From contig NZ_JACIYP010000010.1 of assembly GCF_014359905.1 (NCBI RefSeq), positions 1 to 64,000 on the forward strand: 64,000 bases of DNA, read 5' to 3'. Positions 18,911 through 26,907 of this stretch are shown in pieces (within the stretch, counting starts at the first letter, position 1; each line of letters begins with the position of its first letter). A program made the position numbers and the translations under genes. A model generated the notes under the pieces. That model searched no databases. It was given only the letters and a program-made list of their open reading frames with translations, and had not been told where the DNA came from. This DNA comes from Hoeflea sp. GTDB taxonomy: Bacteria > Pseudomonadota > Alphaproteobacteria > Rhizobiales > Rhizobiaceae.

Positions 18911-19687
18911 ATGTCACAACAGCGCGTATCCACCGATGGCGGAATGCAGACCAGTTACGGCTTTCGCACCGTGGCCGATGGCGAGAAGCAGGTTCTGGTC
19001 AATGACGTCTTTCACAAGGTCGCCAAGCGCTACGACATCATGAATGACGTCATGTCGGCGGGCATGCACAGGGTCTGGAAGGACGCGCTTGTTGCAAGCC
19101 TCAATCCGTCGCGCCGCCCCGGTTTCCGCTTTCTCGACGTGGCCGGCGGCACCGGCGACATCGCCTTCCGCATCGTCGCGGCCTCCGATCGCCAGGCCAC
19201 CGGCACGGTGCTTGACATCAACGGCTCGATGCTGGGCGTCGGCGCCGAGCGCGCCGCCAAGAAGGGCTATTCGGACAATCTCGATTTCGTCGAAGCCAAT
19301 GCCGAGGAACTGCCCTTTGCGGATTCAAGCTTCGACGCCTACACCATCGCCTTCGGCATTCGCAACGTGCCCGATATCGACAAGGCGCTCAGCGAAGCCT
19401 ACCGCGTGCTCCGGCGCGGCGGCCGGTTCTTGTGCCTCGAATTTTCCGAGGTCGACATGCCGCTGCTCGATCGTGTCTATGACGCCTGGTCGTTCAACGG
19501 CATTCCGGCCATGGGCAAGGCCATCGCCGGCGAAGCCGAACCCTACCAGTACCTGGTCGAATCGATCCGCAAGTTTCCGCGCCAGCGGGATTTTGCAGCG
19601 ATGATCGAGCGTGCCGGGTTCTCGCGCGTCAACTACACCAACTACACCGGCGGCATTGCGGCGCTGCATTCGGCCTGGAAGATCTAA
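18911..19687 (+). CDS. ubiE: Ubiquinone/menaquinone C-methyltransferase UbiE
   Basis: A 258-residue class I SAM methyltransferase, the C-methylation step of ubiquinone synthesis. UbiE motifs are [17 protein letters not shown], motif [14 protein letters not shown], and [21 protein letters not shown]. The ATG at 18911 has AGGAAC just upstream and matches the family N-terminus; an open frame to 18815 adds unrelated residues. It ends 5 bases before ubiB, so ubiE-ubiB form an operon. Confidence 0.96.
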   Translation: MSQQRVSTDGGMQTSYGFRTVADGEKQVLVNDVFHKVAKRYDIMNDVMSAGMHRVWKDALVASLNPSRRPGFRFLDVAGGTGDIAFRIVAASDRQATGTVLDINGSMLGVGAERAAKKGYSDNLDFVEANAEELPFADSSFDAYTIAFGIRNVPDIDKALSEAYRVLRRGGRFLCLEFSEVDMPLLDRVYDAWSFNGIPAMGKAIAGEAEPYQYLVESIRKFPRQRDFAAMIERAGFSRVNYTNYTGGIAALHSAWKI

Positions 19688-19692
19688 GCAGC

Positions 19693-21276
19693 ATGGCAAG
19701 CCTCGTCTCCTATCTCCGCCTGGTGCGGGCGGGGTTCATCCTTGTGCGCGAGGGTGTGGTCGCTTCGCTGCCCGCCGACGAGCTGTCCGGTCCGCTTCTG
19801 TTTGCTCACCGGCTCGCCGGGCTGATCGCCAAGCGCGGCGCCAGGCAGGTCGAGCGCACCGACCGGCTCGCCCGCGCGGTCGACCGGCTCGGCCCCTCCT
19901 GGGTCAAGCTCGGCCAGTTTCTCGCCACCCGGCCCGATGTGGTGGGCGTCGATATCGCCAAGGACCTGTCGGGCCTGCAGGACCGGATGTCGACCTTTCC
20001 TGAATCGCTGGCGCGTGCCGAAATCGAGGCCTCGATCGGACGTCCGGTGGCCGAGCTCTTCTCGCACTTCGATCCCCCCGTCGCCGCCGCCTCCATCGCC
20101 CAGGTCCATCCCGCCGGGATCACCGATCAAAACGGGTCCCGCAAGGTCGCCGTCAAGGTCATCCGTCCCGGCGTGCGCCAGCGCTTCAAGCAGGATCTCG
20201 AGGTCTTCTATCTGATCTCGGAGCTGCAGGAGCGGTTCATTCCCGCCTCGCGCCGCCTCCGCCCGGTCGAAATCACCAAGACGCTCGAACAGACCACGCG
20301 GCTTGAAATGGATCTCCGGCTCGAGGCTGCGGCGCTGTCGGAAATGGCCGAGAACACCCGCGACGATCCCGGCTTCCGTGTGCCCAAGGTCGACTGGGAG
20401 CGCACCGGACGCGACGTGGTCACCATGGAATGGATCGACGGCATCAAGATGAGCGATGTCGCCGGCCTGCGTGCAGCCGGCCACGATCTCGATCTGCTTG
20501 CCGACATGCTGATCCAGTCGTTCCTGCGCCACACCCTGCGCGACGGCTTCTTCCATGCCGACATGCACCAGGGCAATCTCTTCGTCGACCCGGCCGGCAT
20601 GGTGGTCGCCGTCGACATGGGCATTGTCGGCCGCATGGGAAAGACCGAACGCCGCTTCCTCGCCGAGATCCTCTACGGCTTCATCACCCGCGACTATCGC
20701 CGCGTGGCCGATGTGCATTTCGAGGCGGGCTACGTGCCGGCCCGGCACGATCCGGCGAGCTTCGCCCAGGCCATCCGCGCCATCGGCGAGCCGATCCATG
20801 GCCAGCCTGCCGAAACCATTTCCATGGCGCGGCTGCTGACTCTGCTGTTCGAGGTCACGGAACTGTTCGACATGCAGACGCGGCCCGAGCTGGTCATGCT
20901 GCAGAAGACCATGGTCGTGGTCGAGGGCGTTGCCCGCACGCTCAATCCGAAGTTCAACATGTGGAAGGCCGCCGAGCCGGTGGTCGGCAGCTGGATCCGC
21001 GACAATCTCGGCCCCAAGCGCATCGCCGGCGATCTCAAGGCCGGCGCCATCGCGGCGATGCGGCTGGCCGAGCGCCTGCCTGATCTCGCCGTGCGCACCG
21101 AGCGCTTCGCCACGGAACTGGGCGACATGGCCGAGCATGGCCTGCGCTTCGACGAGGCCACATCCGACGCCATCGGCAAGGCCGAGGCCCGCCACACCCG
21201 CTCGGGCCGCGTGGCGCTGTGGATAATAGCTGCGGCCATGGTCTGGATCGCGCTTGCGCTGCATCCGCTTTGGTAA
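19693..21276 (+). CDS. ubiB: Ubiquinone biosynthesis regulatory kinase-like protein UbiB
   Basis: A 527-residue ABC1/ADCK-family atypical kinase, membrane-anchored and needed for ubiquinone synthesis. The family KxGQ motif is VKLGQFLATRPD, the alanine-rich nucleotide loop is AAASIAQVHPA, and the invariant Lys is in VAVKVIRPGV. Later motifs include FFHADMHQGNLFV and VDMGIVGRMG. One hydrophobic helix ends the protein (LWIIAAAMVWIALALHPLW). The last 69 coding bases before the final seven codons are repeated 2.16 kb downstream, where the copy reads LALHPIW-stop. The present C-terminus may thus have been supplied by an incoming DNA segment. Confidence 0.94.
   Translation: MASLVSYLRLVRAGFILVREGVVASLPADELSGPLLFAHRLAGLIAKRGARQVERTDRLARAVDRLGPSWVKLGQFLATRPDVVGVDIAKDLSGLQDRMSTFPESLARAEIEASIGRPVAELFSHFDPPVAAASIAQVHPAGITDQNGSRKVAVKVIRPGVRQRFKQDLEVFYLISELQERFIPASRRLRPVEITKTLEQTTRLEMDLRLEAAALSEMAENTRDDPGFRVPKVDWERTGRDVVTMEWIDGIKMSDVAGLRAAGHDLDLLADMLIQSFLRHTLRDGFFHADMHQGNLFVDPAGMVVAVDMGIVGRMGKTERRFLAEILYGFITRDYRRVADVHFEAGYVPARHDPASFAQAIRAIGEPIHGQPAETISMARLLTLLFEVTELFDMQTRPELVMLQKTMVVVEGVARTLNPKFNMWKAAEPVVGSWIRDNLGPKRIAGDLKAGAIAAMRLAERLPDLAVRTERFATELGDMAEHGLRFDEATSDAIGKAEARHTRSGRVALWIIAAAMVWIALALHPLW
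21189..21257 (+). repeat. Direct repeat, copy 1 (inside the 3' end of ubiB)
   Basis: 69 bases identical to 23353-23421. Together the copies bracket a 2.16-kb segment, the geometry expected of left and right attachment sites of an integrated element. Each copy contains TGTGGATAA, a perfect DnaA-box consensus (21218-21226). Confidence 0.9.
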
Positions 21277-21427
21277 TTAAATTAAAGGCAATTTAGGATT
21301 TAGGAGTATTTTAGGAGAGTATTTTCCGGTTCCATTTCGCAGTAGAATAGCTAACCGTTCTTTATGTATCCAAGACTAGATAATGCGCAGACAACGTGCA
21401 TTTGTGAATTGTGAGATATATTGATAT

Positions 21428-22891
21428 ACGGCTTATCCCGCTAGCTCCGGTTTAACCATATCTTGAGGTTCTGGCTCCGGACTCTCGCCAAGGCACACGC
21501 CCTGGTTTAATTGGGGCGAATGGCCCACCAGTCTGTCTTCAGATGGCGCTACGACCGCCCGCTTTCGCTGGAGCAGTTTCAACTGCGTTTTCCTGACGAC
21601 TACGCCTGTGCCGCTTATCTGGCGAAGAAGCGCTGGCCCGACGGCTTCGTCTGCCCACACTGCGGATCGACTAAGGGCTGGAAGCTGCGGTCGAAGCCGT
21701 GGGTATGGGAGTGCGGTGGAGAGAAGGCTGACGAGGACGGCGAACTGACCCTTTGCCGCAAGCAGACTTCCGTCATCGCTGGCACGATCATGCACAAGAC
21801 GCACCTGCCGCTGCGGCAGTGGTTCCTGGCAGCGCACTTGGTGACGACGCATTCGAACGGCATCTCAGCACTTCAGCTCCAGGCCAAGCTGGGCATCGGT
21901 TCGTACAAGACCGCCTGGCTCCTCCTGCACAAATTGCGTCTGGCTATGGTCAATCCCGACCGCGAGAAGTTGGGCGGCTACGAAGAGACCGTCGAGATCG
22001 ACGAGACGAGCATTCCCTTCCGGACAAAGGACGAGCCCGTGGGCGGCGGACAGGGCCGCAGCCCCATCGGAAAGCTCAACATCATCGGGGCGGTGGAATG
22101 GCGCGACGAAGGTAGGTCTGGCCGCATCCGCCTTGAACCTATCCGCACCAACGGCAGGGAATCCCTGCATCCCTTCGTGTTGCGCAACACGAATCCCCAC
22201 ACGACGATCTTCACCGACGGCAACCAAGCCTACCAGGGAATTCCTGACCGCAATCACGCCTCGAAGGTCGTTGGCAAACTGCCCGCTCATCTCTGGTTCA
22301 AGCGCATACACCGCGTCTTCTCACTGATGAAGCGCTGGATGATGGGTGTCTATCATGGCGTCCGTCGCCGTCATCTCAACATCTACCTCCAGGAGTTCGT
22401 CTTCCGCTGGAACCGTCGACGGCAGTACCGCGCGGCGTTCGACAGTCTCGTTGCCATCGGCAACGAGGTCGGCCATGCCAGCCTCCGTGACATCGTCGGT
22501 AGGCCGCCGGTCCTCAAGACGCTCATGGAGCGGGTGCGGGGTGGGACCGAGCTGGATCGCCGCCAGGCCTACCTTGAGGCTATCGCCAACGGTGTCCCCA
22601 GTGTCTTTGCGGAGAGACTGCTTGACCCCGATTATGTCGCGCCAGAACCACGCGTCTATCGGCGAAACAAGCCGCCGCGACCAGTGTTGGCCAAATCACG
22701 GTCGGCCTTCGTGTACGCTACTCATTGAGCCAGCAGCGAGCTTATTCGGCCTCGACCGAGCAATGCTCCCTATCCCCTCTCGGAACCTCCCCGCGACTCA
22801 GATAAGGTGAAATCTGCCTTCAAATTACGCGATTCATACAGCCGGAAGCTGCACCATATATTGGGGTGCCGGAGCTAACGGGATAAGCCGT
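21428..22891 (+). mobile_element. IS1595-family insertion sequence (ISXO2-like)
   Basis: A complete 1464-bp element. Terminal inverted repeats are 21428-21450 and 22869-22891 (23 bp, one mismatch, beginning ACGGCTTATCCCG). It is flanked by the 8-bp direct repeat ATTGATAT (21420-21427 and 22892-22899), the target duplication length of this family. One transposase gene fills most of it. The intact ends, intact ORF and perfect target repeat point to a recent insertion. Confidence 0.95.
21520..22728 (+). CDS. IS1595-family (ISXO2-like) transposase
   Basis: A 402-residue DDE transposase. The N-terminal zinc ribbon is C-P-H-C (FVCPHCGSTKGWKL) with further cysteines in VWECGG and LTLCRK. The catalytic domain shows the first Asp in VEIDETSIPF, the second in FTDGNQAYQG and the N/E region in IYLQEFVFRWNRRRQ. 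The full length and absence of frameshifts suggest an active enzyme. The ATG at 21520 is preferred to the in-frame TTG at 21511. Confidence 0.95.
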   Translation: MAHQSVFRWRYDRPLSLEQFQLRFPDDYACAAYLAKKRWPDGFVCPHCGSTKGWKLRSKPWVWECGGEKADEDGELTLCRKQTSVIAGTIMHKTHLPLRQWFLAAHLVTTHSNGISALQLQAKLGIGSYKTAWLLLHKLRLAMVNPDREKLGGYEETVEIDETSIPFRTKDEPVGGGQGRSPIGKLNIIGAVEWRDEGRSGRIRLEPIRTNGRESLHPFVLRNTNPHTTIFTDGNQAYQGIPDRNHASKVVGKLPAHLWFKRIHRVFSLMKRWMMGVYHGVRRRHLNIYLQEFVFRWNRRRQYRAAFDSLVAIGNEVGHASLRDIVGRPPVLKTLMERVRGGTELDRRQAYLEAIANGVPSVFAERLLDPDYVAPEPRVYRRNKPPRPVLAKSRSAFVYATH

Positions 22892-23352
22892 ATTGATATT
22901 TAATTTTTTACTGACAGATTGCCAAAGTTCAGGTGGATTACTCGCCAATCTAGGCGTCTCGGTGATTAAGTTTAGGCCTACTAGAGCGTATTTTTTGTTA
23001 TCACCTTTGGCAGAAGGGTGCGCGTAGGTTCCTTGTTCGACACCGATAATTTTTCCTTCTTCGCAAAGCCCCAGAAATGCATTCTTGGGGCAGGGTTTCA
23101 TTCGTGAATAATTTGGTTCTGTCGAATCAGGTTTGTCCGGCCAAATGTCCTTGGCCGCTTGCACCCACGCTTCTTGAGGGGTTTGCCGAGACTTCGTGTT
23201 TTGCAGTGCCTTCGCTGCTTTGATTGCAGCTTCTCCATATTTACCGAAGTTCTCAACACTTTTCATCAGTGCAATGCTCCACAATTGTCCAAAAATTTGT
23301 ATCGGACAGGATAACCAAAATCAGATTGGCTGCAATTCGCGGTGAACTGAAG

Positions 23353-23421
23353 CCGCCACACCCGCTCGGGCCGCGTGGCGCTGTGGATAATAGCTGCGGC
23401 CATGGTCTGGATCGCGCTTGC
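23353..23421 (+). repeat. Direct repeat, copy 2 (ubiB 3'-end remnant)
   Basis: Identical over 69 bases to 21189-21257, then diverges at synonymous and conservative positions and still encodes the UbiB C-terminus LALHPIW followed by TAG at 23438-23440. This copy abuts the next gene (ATG at 23443), so it is probably the original ubiB 3' end, displaced from the rest of the gene. Confidence 0.88.
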
Positions 23422-23442
23422 CCTCCACCCCATATGGTAGGG

Positions 23443-23874
23443 ATGGTCTCGTACCGCCCGATTTCTCTCGATGACACCGACATGCACCCCCTGGCCGACG
23501 AAGCCTGGGAAGACGGCTATCCCTTTGTCGAGCGCATGCTGCAAGACTGGAGGTTGGGCGAAAACCGCTTCGACGGCCCGGGCGCGCGGCTGATCGGCGC
23601 CTTCGAGGGCGACCGGCCGATCGGCTTCTGCGGCCTGTGCCGCGATCCTTTCACGGACGAGAATGTCGGCCGCCTTCGCCATCTCTATGTCGATCGCGGC
23701 CATCGCCATGCAGGCGTCGCCAAGGCGCTGGTGGCGCAGGCGCTTGACGGCGCCGCCATCTGGTTCCCGCGCGTCCGCCTGCGCGCCACGCCGGCGTCGC
23801 GGACCTTCTACGAGCATCTGGGCTTCCACACGGTCGACGAGGCCGACGCCACCCACACGCTGCGGCTGCGGTGA
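23443..23874 (+). CDS. GNAT-family N-acetyltransferase
   Basis: A 143-residue GNAT fold protein. The acetyl-CoA-binding core is VGRLRHLYVDRGHRHAGVAKALVAQAL, and the C-terminal pattern RLRATPASRTFYEHLGFHTVDE is typical. The substrate cannot be inferred. The start lies 3 bases after the stop of the displaced ubiB 3' end, so it was probably once co-transcribed with ubiB. An ATG at 23434 would add three residues. Today its promoter would have to lie in or near the inserted segment. Confidence 0.85.
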   Translation: MVSYRPISLDDTDMHPLADEAWEDGYPFVERMLQDWRLGENRFDGPGARLIGAFEGDRPIGFCGLCRDPFTDENVGRLRHLYVDRGHRHAGVAKALVAQALDGAAIWFPRVRLRATPASRTFYEHLGFHTVDEADATHTLRLR

Positions 23875-24137
23875 TGCCGGCCGGATCGGCCAGGCCCGGA
23901 TGGGCCGGGTCGGGACGAGCAGGCACGGCGATGAGGCCGGAGCGCGCCGCCGGATTTGCAATTCGAGCCCGTTTCCCGCAAACTGGCGCCTGGTTCGGCC
24001 ATCAAGCGCCGGGCCAACATTCGCCGACGGCAGCATCTGCGCCGTCAGGGCAGGAAACCCGGCAGCGGGATGCAAGCCGCACCCCGATCCGTGACAGCAC
24101 GGACGCGCCGGGACAGACACAAGCATTGGATACACAT

Positions 24138-24575
24138 ATGAGCGAGGCCAAATCCGGCGACACCGTGCGGATCAATTATACCGGCAAACTGACAGACGGC
24201 ACCAGGTTCGACAGTTCCGAGGGACGCGAGCCGCTTGAATTCCAGGTGGGCGCCGGCCAGATCATCAGCGGTCTTGACCGCGAAGTCGAGGGCATGAAGG
24301 TCGGCGACAAGCAGACCGTGACCGTTCCGGCCGAAGAGGCCTACGGCGCCCATGACTCGGCGAAGGTGCAGAAGGTTCCGCGCAACGCCCTGCCGCCGGA
24401 AATCGAGCCGCAGCAAGGCATGCAGCTTCAGGCCCGCACGCCCGATGGCGGGCAGGTGCCGCTCGTCGTCACTGCCGTCGAGGCGGAGGAAATCACCGTC
24501 GACGCCAACCATCCCCTGGCCGGCCAGGACCTTGTGTTCGACATCGAAGTCGTCGAGATCGTCAAGGCGGCCTGA
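24138..24575 (+). CDS. FKBP-type peptidyl-prolyl isomerase (SlyD-like)
   Basis: A 145-residue single-domain FKBP. The N-terminal strand GDTVRINYTGKLTDGTRFDSS and FQVGAGQIISGLDREVEGMKVGDKQ are typical, and the insert-in-flap chaperone region (about residues 70-125, GAHDSAKVQKVPRNALPPEIEPQQGMQLQ) places it with SlyD. The metal-binding His/Cys-rich tail of E. coli SlyD is absent. It is cytoplasmic, with no signal peptide. A hairpin follows the stop. Confidence 0.92.
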   Translation: MSEAKSGDTVRINYTGKLTDGTRFDSSEGREPLEFQVGAGQIISGLDREVEGMKVGDKQTVTVPAEEAYGAHDSAKVQKVPRNALPPEIEPQQGMQLQARTPDGGQVPLVVTAVEAEEITVDANHPLAGQDLVFDIEVVEIVKAA

Positions 24576-24589
24576 GCGCACGAGACCTG

Positions 24590-24616
24590 GACAACCCGGC
24601 CAGGTGCCGGGTTGTC
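24590..24616 (+). terminator. Possible terminator after the FKBP gene
   Basis: A perfect 11-bp stem (24590-24600 with 24606-24616, GACAACCCGGC) and a 5-base loop, 14 bases after the stop. No clear T run follows, so termination efficiency is uncertain. Confidence 0.55.
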
Positions 24617-24757
24617 TGTCCGCTTCGGAAGACAGCTCCTGTCGCGGCCCGCCGCCCGGGCAAATGGGCGGATGCGCCGGTGGTCAGCCGCGTTTGACTG
24701 CACTGCATGCAATGCCTGCATTGCAGTCACGATCAAACCCGTCGACGAGGAGGCTCC

Positions 24758-24862
24758 CTGGCAACACGGACCATCCGCAATCTCGACGATTCCATCAAGC
24801 AGGCCCTGCGCGAACGCGCCGCCCGCCATGGCGTGTCCATGGAGCTTGGAAAAATTTCCTGA
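24758..24862 (+). pseudogene. FitA-type antitoxin remnant
   Basis: Starting from CTG at 24758 (where an ATG would be expected, after a GACGAGGAGG ribosome-site-like stretch), the frame reads LATRTIRNLDDSIKQ, then ALRERAARHGVSME. This is nearly the same as the N-terminus of the fused antitoxin domain at 25063. It then turns into unrelated residues and stops at 24862. The start codon and the C-terminal half are both lost, so it is a dead copy. No VapC/FitB toxin is present. Confidence 0.7.
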
Positions 24863-25062
24863 ACCGCAGTCTGCCAAGCCAAGCGTGGAGGCATTGCTTC
24901 ATTCTTTGTGAGGCGGTGCACTGCGCCGATCGCGGTTTCACCCTATTTTCCCGTTGCTCGCCCCTTTTGCCATTTCGCTCGAACGCGATTAAGGGATTGC
25001 ACGGCAGCAGATCATCATGAAATATGATTGCAATGAAATCATTGTGTCTCTGCGAGTAGTCC

Positions 25063-26538
25063 ATGGCAAGCCTGACAATCCGAAATCTCGATGAAACCGC
25101 GAAGCAGCGGCTGCGTGAGCGCGCCGCGCGCAACGGCCGATCCATGGAAGAGGAAATGCGGGTCATACTGACCGAACTCGAAGGCGGCGATGAAGCCGGT
25201 GAAAATCATGGAGACGACGCGGCACGTGGATCGTTCTACAATCGTGGCCGCGCCGTGGTCGAGCCGCTTGGCGGTGTCGAACTTGATCTGCCGCCGCGCG
25301 AAGACATGGCGGTTTCGCCCCTGTCCACGGTCGGAAAGCCCCTCGCCGGCAAACGCATCCTGCTCATCCTCTCCGGCGGCATCGCCGCCTACAAGTCGCT
25401 CGACCTGATCCGCCGCCTGCGCGACCGCGGCGCGTCCGTGCGGCCGCTGATGACGGCGGCCGCGCAGCAGTTCGTGACGCCGCTCGCCGTCGGCGCGCTT
25501 GCCGCCGATCACGTCTACACCGACCTGTTCTCGCGCGAGGACGAGCAGGATGTCGGCCACATCCGGCTCGCGCGCGATTGTGACCTGATCTGCGTGGCGC
25601 CCGCCACGGCCGACCTGATGGCGAAACTCGCCCATGGCCTGGCCAACGACCTCGCCTCCACAGTGCTGCTCGCCACCAACCGCAAGGTTCTTGTCGCGCC
25701 GGCCATGAACCCGGCGATGTGGGCCCATCCCGCCACCCGCCGCAATGTCGAAACGCTCAGGCGCGACGGCGTCCATTTCATCGGCCCGATGTCAGGCGAA
25801 ATGGCCGAATCCGGCGAAGCCGGCGAGGGCCGCATGGCCGAGCCGCTGGACATCGCCGCCGCGATCGGGGCGCTGCTCGACGATGCGCCCAAGCCGCTTG
25901 CCGGCAGGACCGCCATCGTCACCTCCGGCCCGACCCACGAGCCGATCGACCCGGTGCGCTACATCGCCAACCGCTCGTCCGGCAAGCAGGGCCACGCCAT
26001 CGCCGGCGCCCTCGCCCGGCTCGGTGCCCGCGTCACGCTGGTCTCGGGTCCGGTGACCATCCCCGATCCGGCCGGGGTCGATGTCGTCCGGGTGGAAAGC
26101 GCCGCCGACATGCTCGCCGCCGTGACATCGGCGCTGCCCGCCGACATCGCCGTCTTCGTCGCCGCCGTCGCCGACTGGCGCGTCGCCACCGCCGCCGGCG
26201 ACAAGATCAAGAAGAAGGAGGGCGAGGGTCCCGCGCCGCTCCAACTCACAGAGAACCCCGACATCCTGAGGACCATAGGCCATCACCAGAACCGGCCCCG
26301 CATCGTGGTCGGCTTCGCCGCCGAAACCGCCGACGTCATCGGCAACGCGCAAGCCAAGCTCGCCCGCAAGGGCGCCGATTTCATCGTGGCCAACGACGTC
26401 TCGCCCCAGACCGGCATCATGGGCGGCGACCGCAACCGCGTCCGCATCGTCTCGAAGGACGGCGTCGAGGACTGGCCGGATCTGAGCAAGGCCGAGGTCG
26501 CCGAACGGCTGGCGAAGCGAATCGCCGCGGCCTTCTAG
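25063..26538 (+). CDS. coaBC: FitA-like antitoxin domain fused to CoaBC
   Basis: A 491-residue ORF. Residues 1 to about 85 are a complete FitA-like ribbon-helix-helix antitoxin: SLTIRNLDETAKQRLRERAA, then RSMEEEMRVIL, then the C-terminal GGVELDLPPRED. Residues about 97-290 are the flavin-dependent CoaC decarboxylase (LLILSGGIAAYKSLDLI; VAPAMNPAMW) and about 291-491 the CoaB synthetase (VTSGPTHEPIDPVRY; NRSSGKQGHAIAG), which make phosphopantetheine for coenzyme A. No stop or shift separates the parts. An internal ATG (MAVSPLSTVGKPLAGKRILL) at 25306 could start a normal CoaBC, so translation may begin at either site. The usual CoaC Cys motif ACG is AESG here (GEMAESGEAGEGRM). Confidence 0.88.
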   Translation: MASLTIRNLDETAKQRLRERAARNGRSMEEEMRVILTELEGGDEAGENHGDDAARGSFYNRGRAVVEPLGGVELDLPPREDMAVSPLSTVGKPLAGKRILLILSGGIAAYKSLDLIRRLRDRGASVRPLMTAAAQQFVTPLAVGALAADHVYTDLFSREDEQDVGHIRLARDCDLICVAPATADLMAKLAHGLANDLASTVLLATNRKVLVAPAMNPAMWAHPATRRNVETLRRDGVHFIGPMSGEMAESGEAGEGRMAEPLDIAAAIGALLDDAPKPLAGRTAIVTSGPTHEPIDPVRYIANRSSGKQGHAIAGALARLGARVTLVSGPVTIPDPAGVDVVRVESAADMLAAVTSALPADIAVFVAAVADWRVATAAGDKIKKKEGEGPAPLQLTENPDILRTIGHHQNRPRIVVGFAAETADVIGNAQAKLARKGADFIVANDVSPQTGIMGGDRNRVRIVSKDGVEDWPDLSKAEVAERLAKRIAAAF

Positions 26539-26566
26539 CTGGCAAGGCAGCGCCCCGGGTCCCCAA

Positions 26567-26732
26567 CCTCCCCCTTGAGGGGCGGTCGGAGAAGCAAGCG
26601 CCAGCGCAGCTGATCCGGGTGGGGGTAGGGAGCTGGCCGCGAGCGCTGGCATGGACCGTCACGACCGCTCACCCCCACCGGCTCTGCCCGCCCTTTGGGC
26701 GGTCAATCGCCTGCCTCCCCTCAAGGGGGAGG
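26567..26732. repeat. 166-bp palindrome-ended repeat element
   Basis: The 16-bp ends CCTCCCCCTTGAGGGG (26567-26582) and its reverse complement (26717-26732) bracket a GC-rich interior with further CCGCCC/GGGCGG dyads. This resembles short non-autonomous intergenic repeats of alphaproteobacteria. It lies between the coaBC stop and a duplicated coaBC fragment. Confidence 0.7.
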
Positions 26733-26744
26733 CAGGAATGCCGG

Positions 26745-26877
26745 CGTGATCGCCAATGCCCAGGCCAAGCTTGCCCGCAAGGGCGCCGATTTCATCGCCT
26801 CGAAGGCTGGCGTCGAGGATTGGCCGGATCTGAGCAAGGGCGAGGTCGCCCACCCGCTGGCGGAGAATCTGTCCTGA
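26745..26877 (+). pseudogene. Duplicated 3' fragment of coaBC
   Basis: The frame reads VIANAQAKLARKGADFIA, then SKAGVEDWPDLSKGEVA, and stops at 26877. It matches coaBC 26335-26510 but lacks about 66 bases; the deletion joins two CATCG pentamers of the parent sequence. There is no start codon context. It is a relic of a tandem duplication now split by the palindromic element. Confidence 0.85.
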
Positions 26878-26907
26878 TGACACGAATGCTTCCGACATTC
26901 AGTGGTT

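Larger units (their letters stand above)
21351..23266 (-). pseudogene. DUF6979-like gene split by an IS1595-family insertion
   Basis: If the IS (21428-22891) and one 8-bp target copy are removed, 22900-23266 and 21351-21427 join into one frame of 147 codons. The N-terminal 125 residues contain EAWVQAAKDIWP and MKPCPKNAFLGLCEEGKI, a pattern I associate with DUF6979; the restored tail is ISHNSQMHVVCALSSLGYIKNG-like in length, ending at the TAG at 21351-21353. In the present sequence the frame instead runs 23 codons into the IS and stops at 22820. Function is unknown. The flanks are AT-rich compared with the chromosome, suggesting acquired DNA. The start ATG at 23266 has GGAG about 10 bases upstream. 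Confidence 0.75.
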
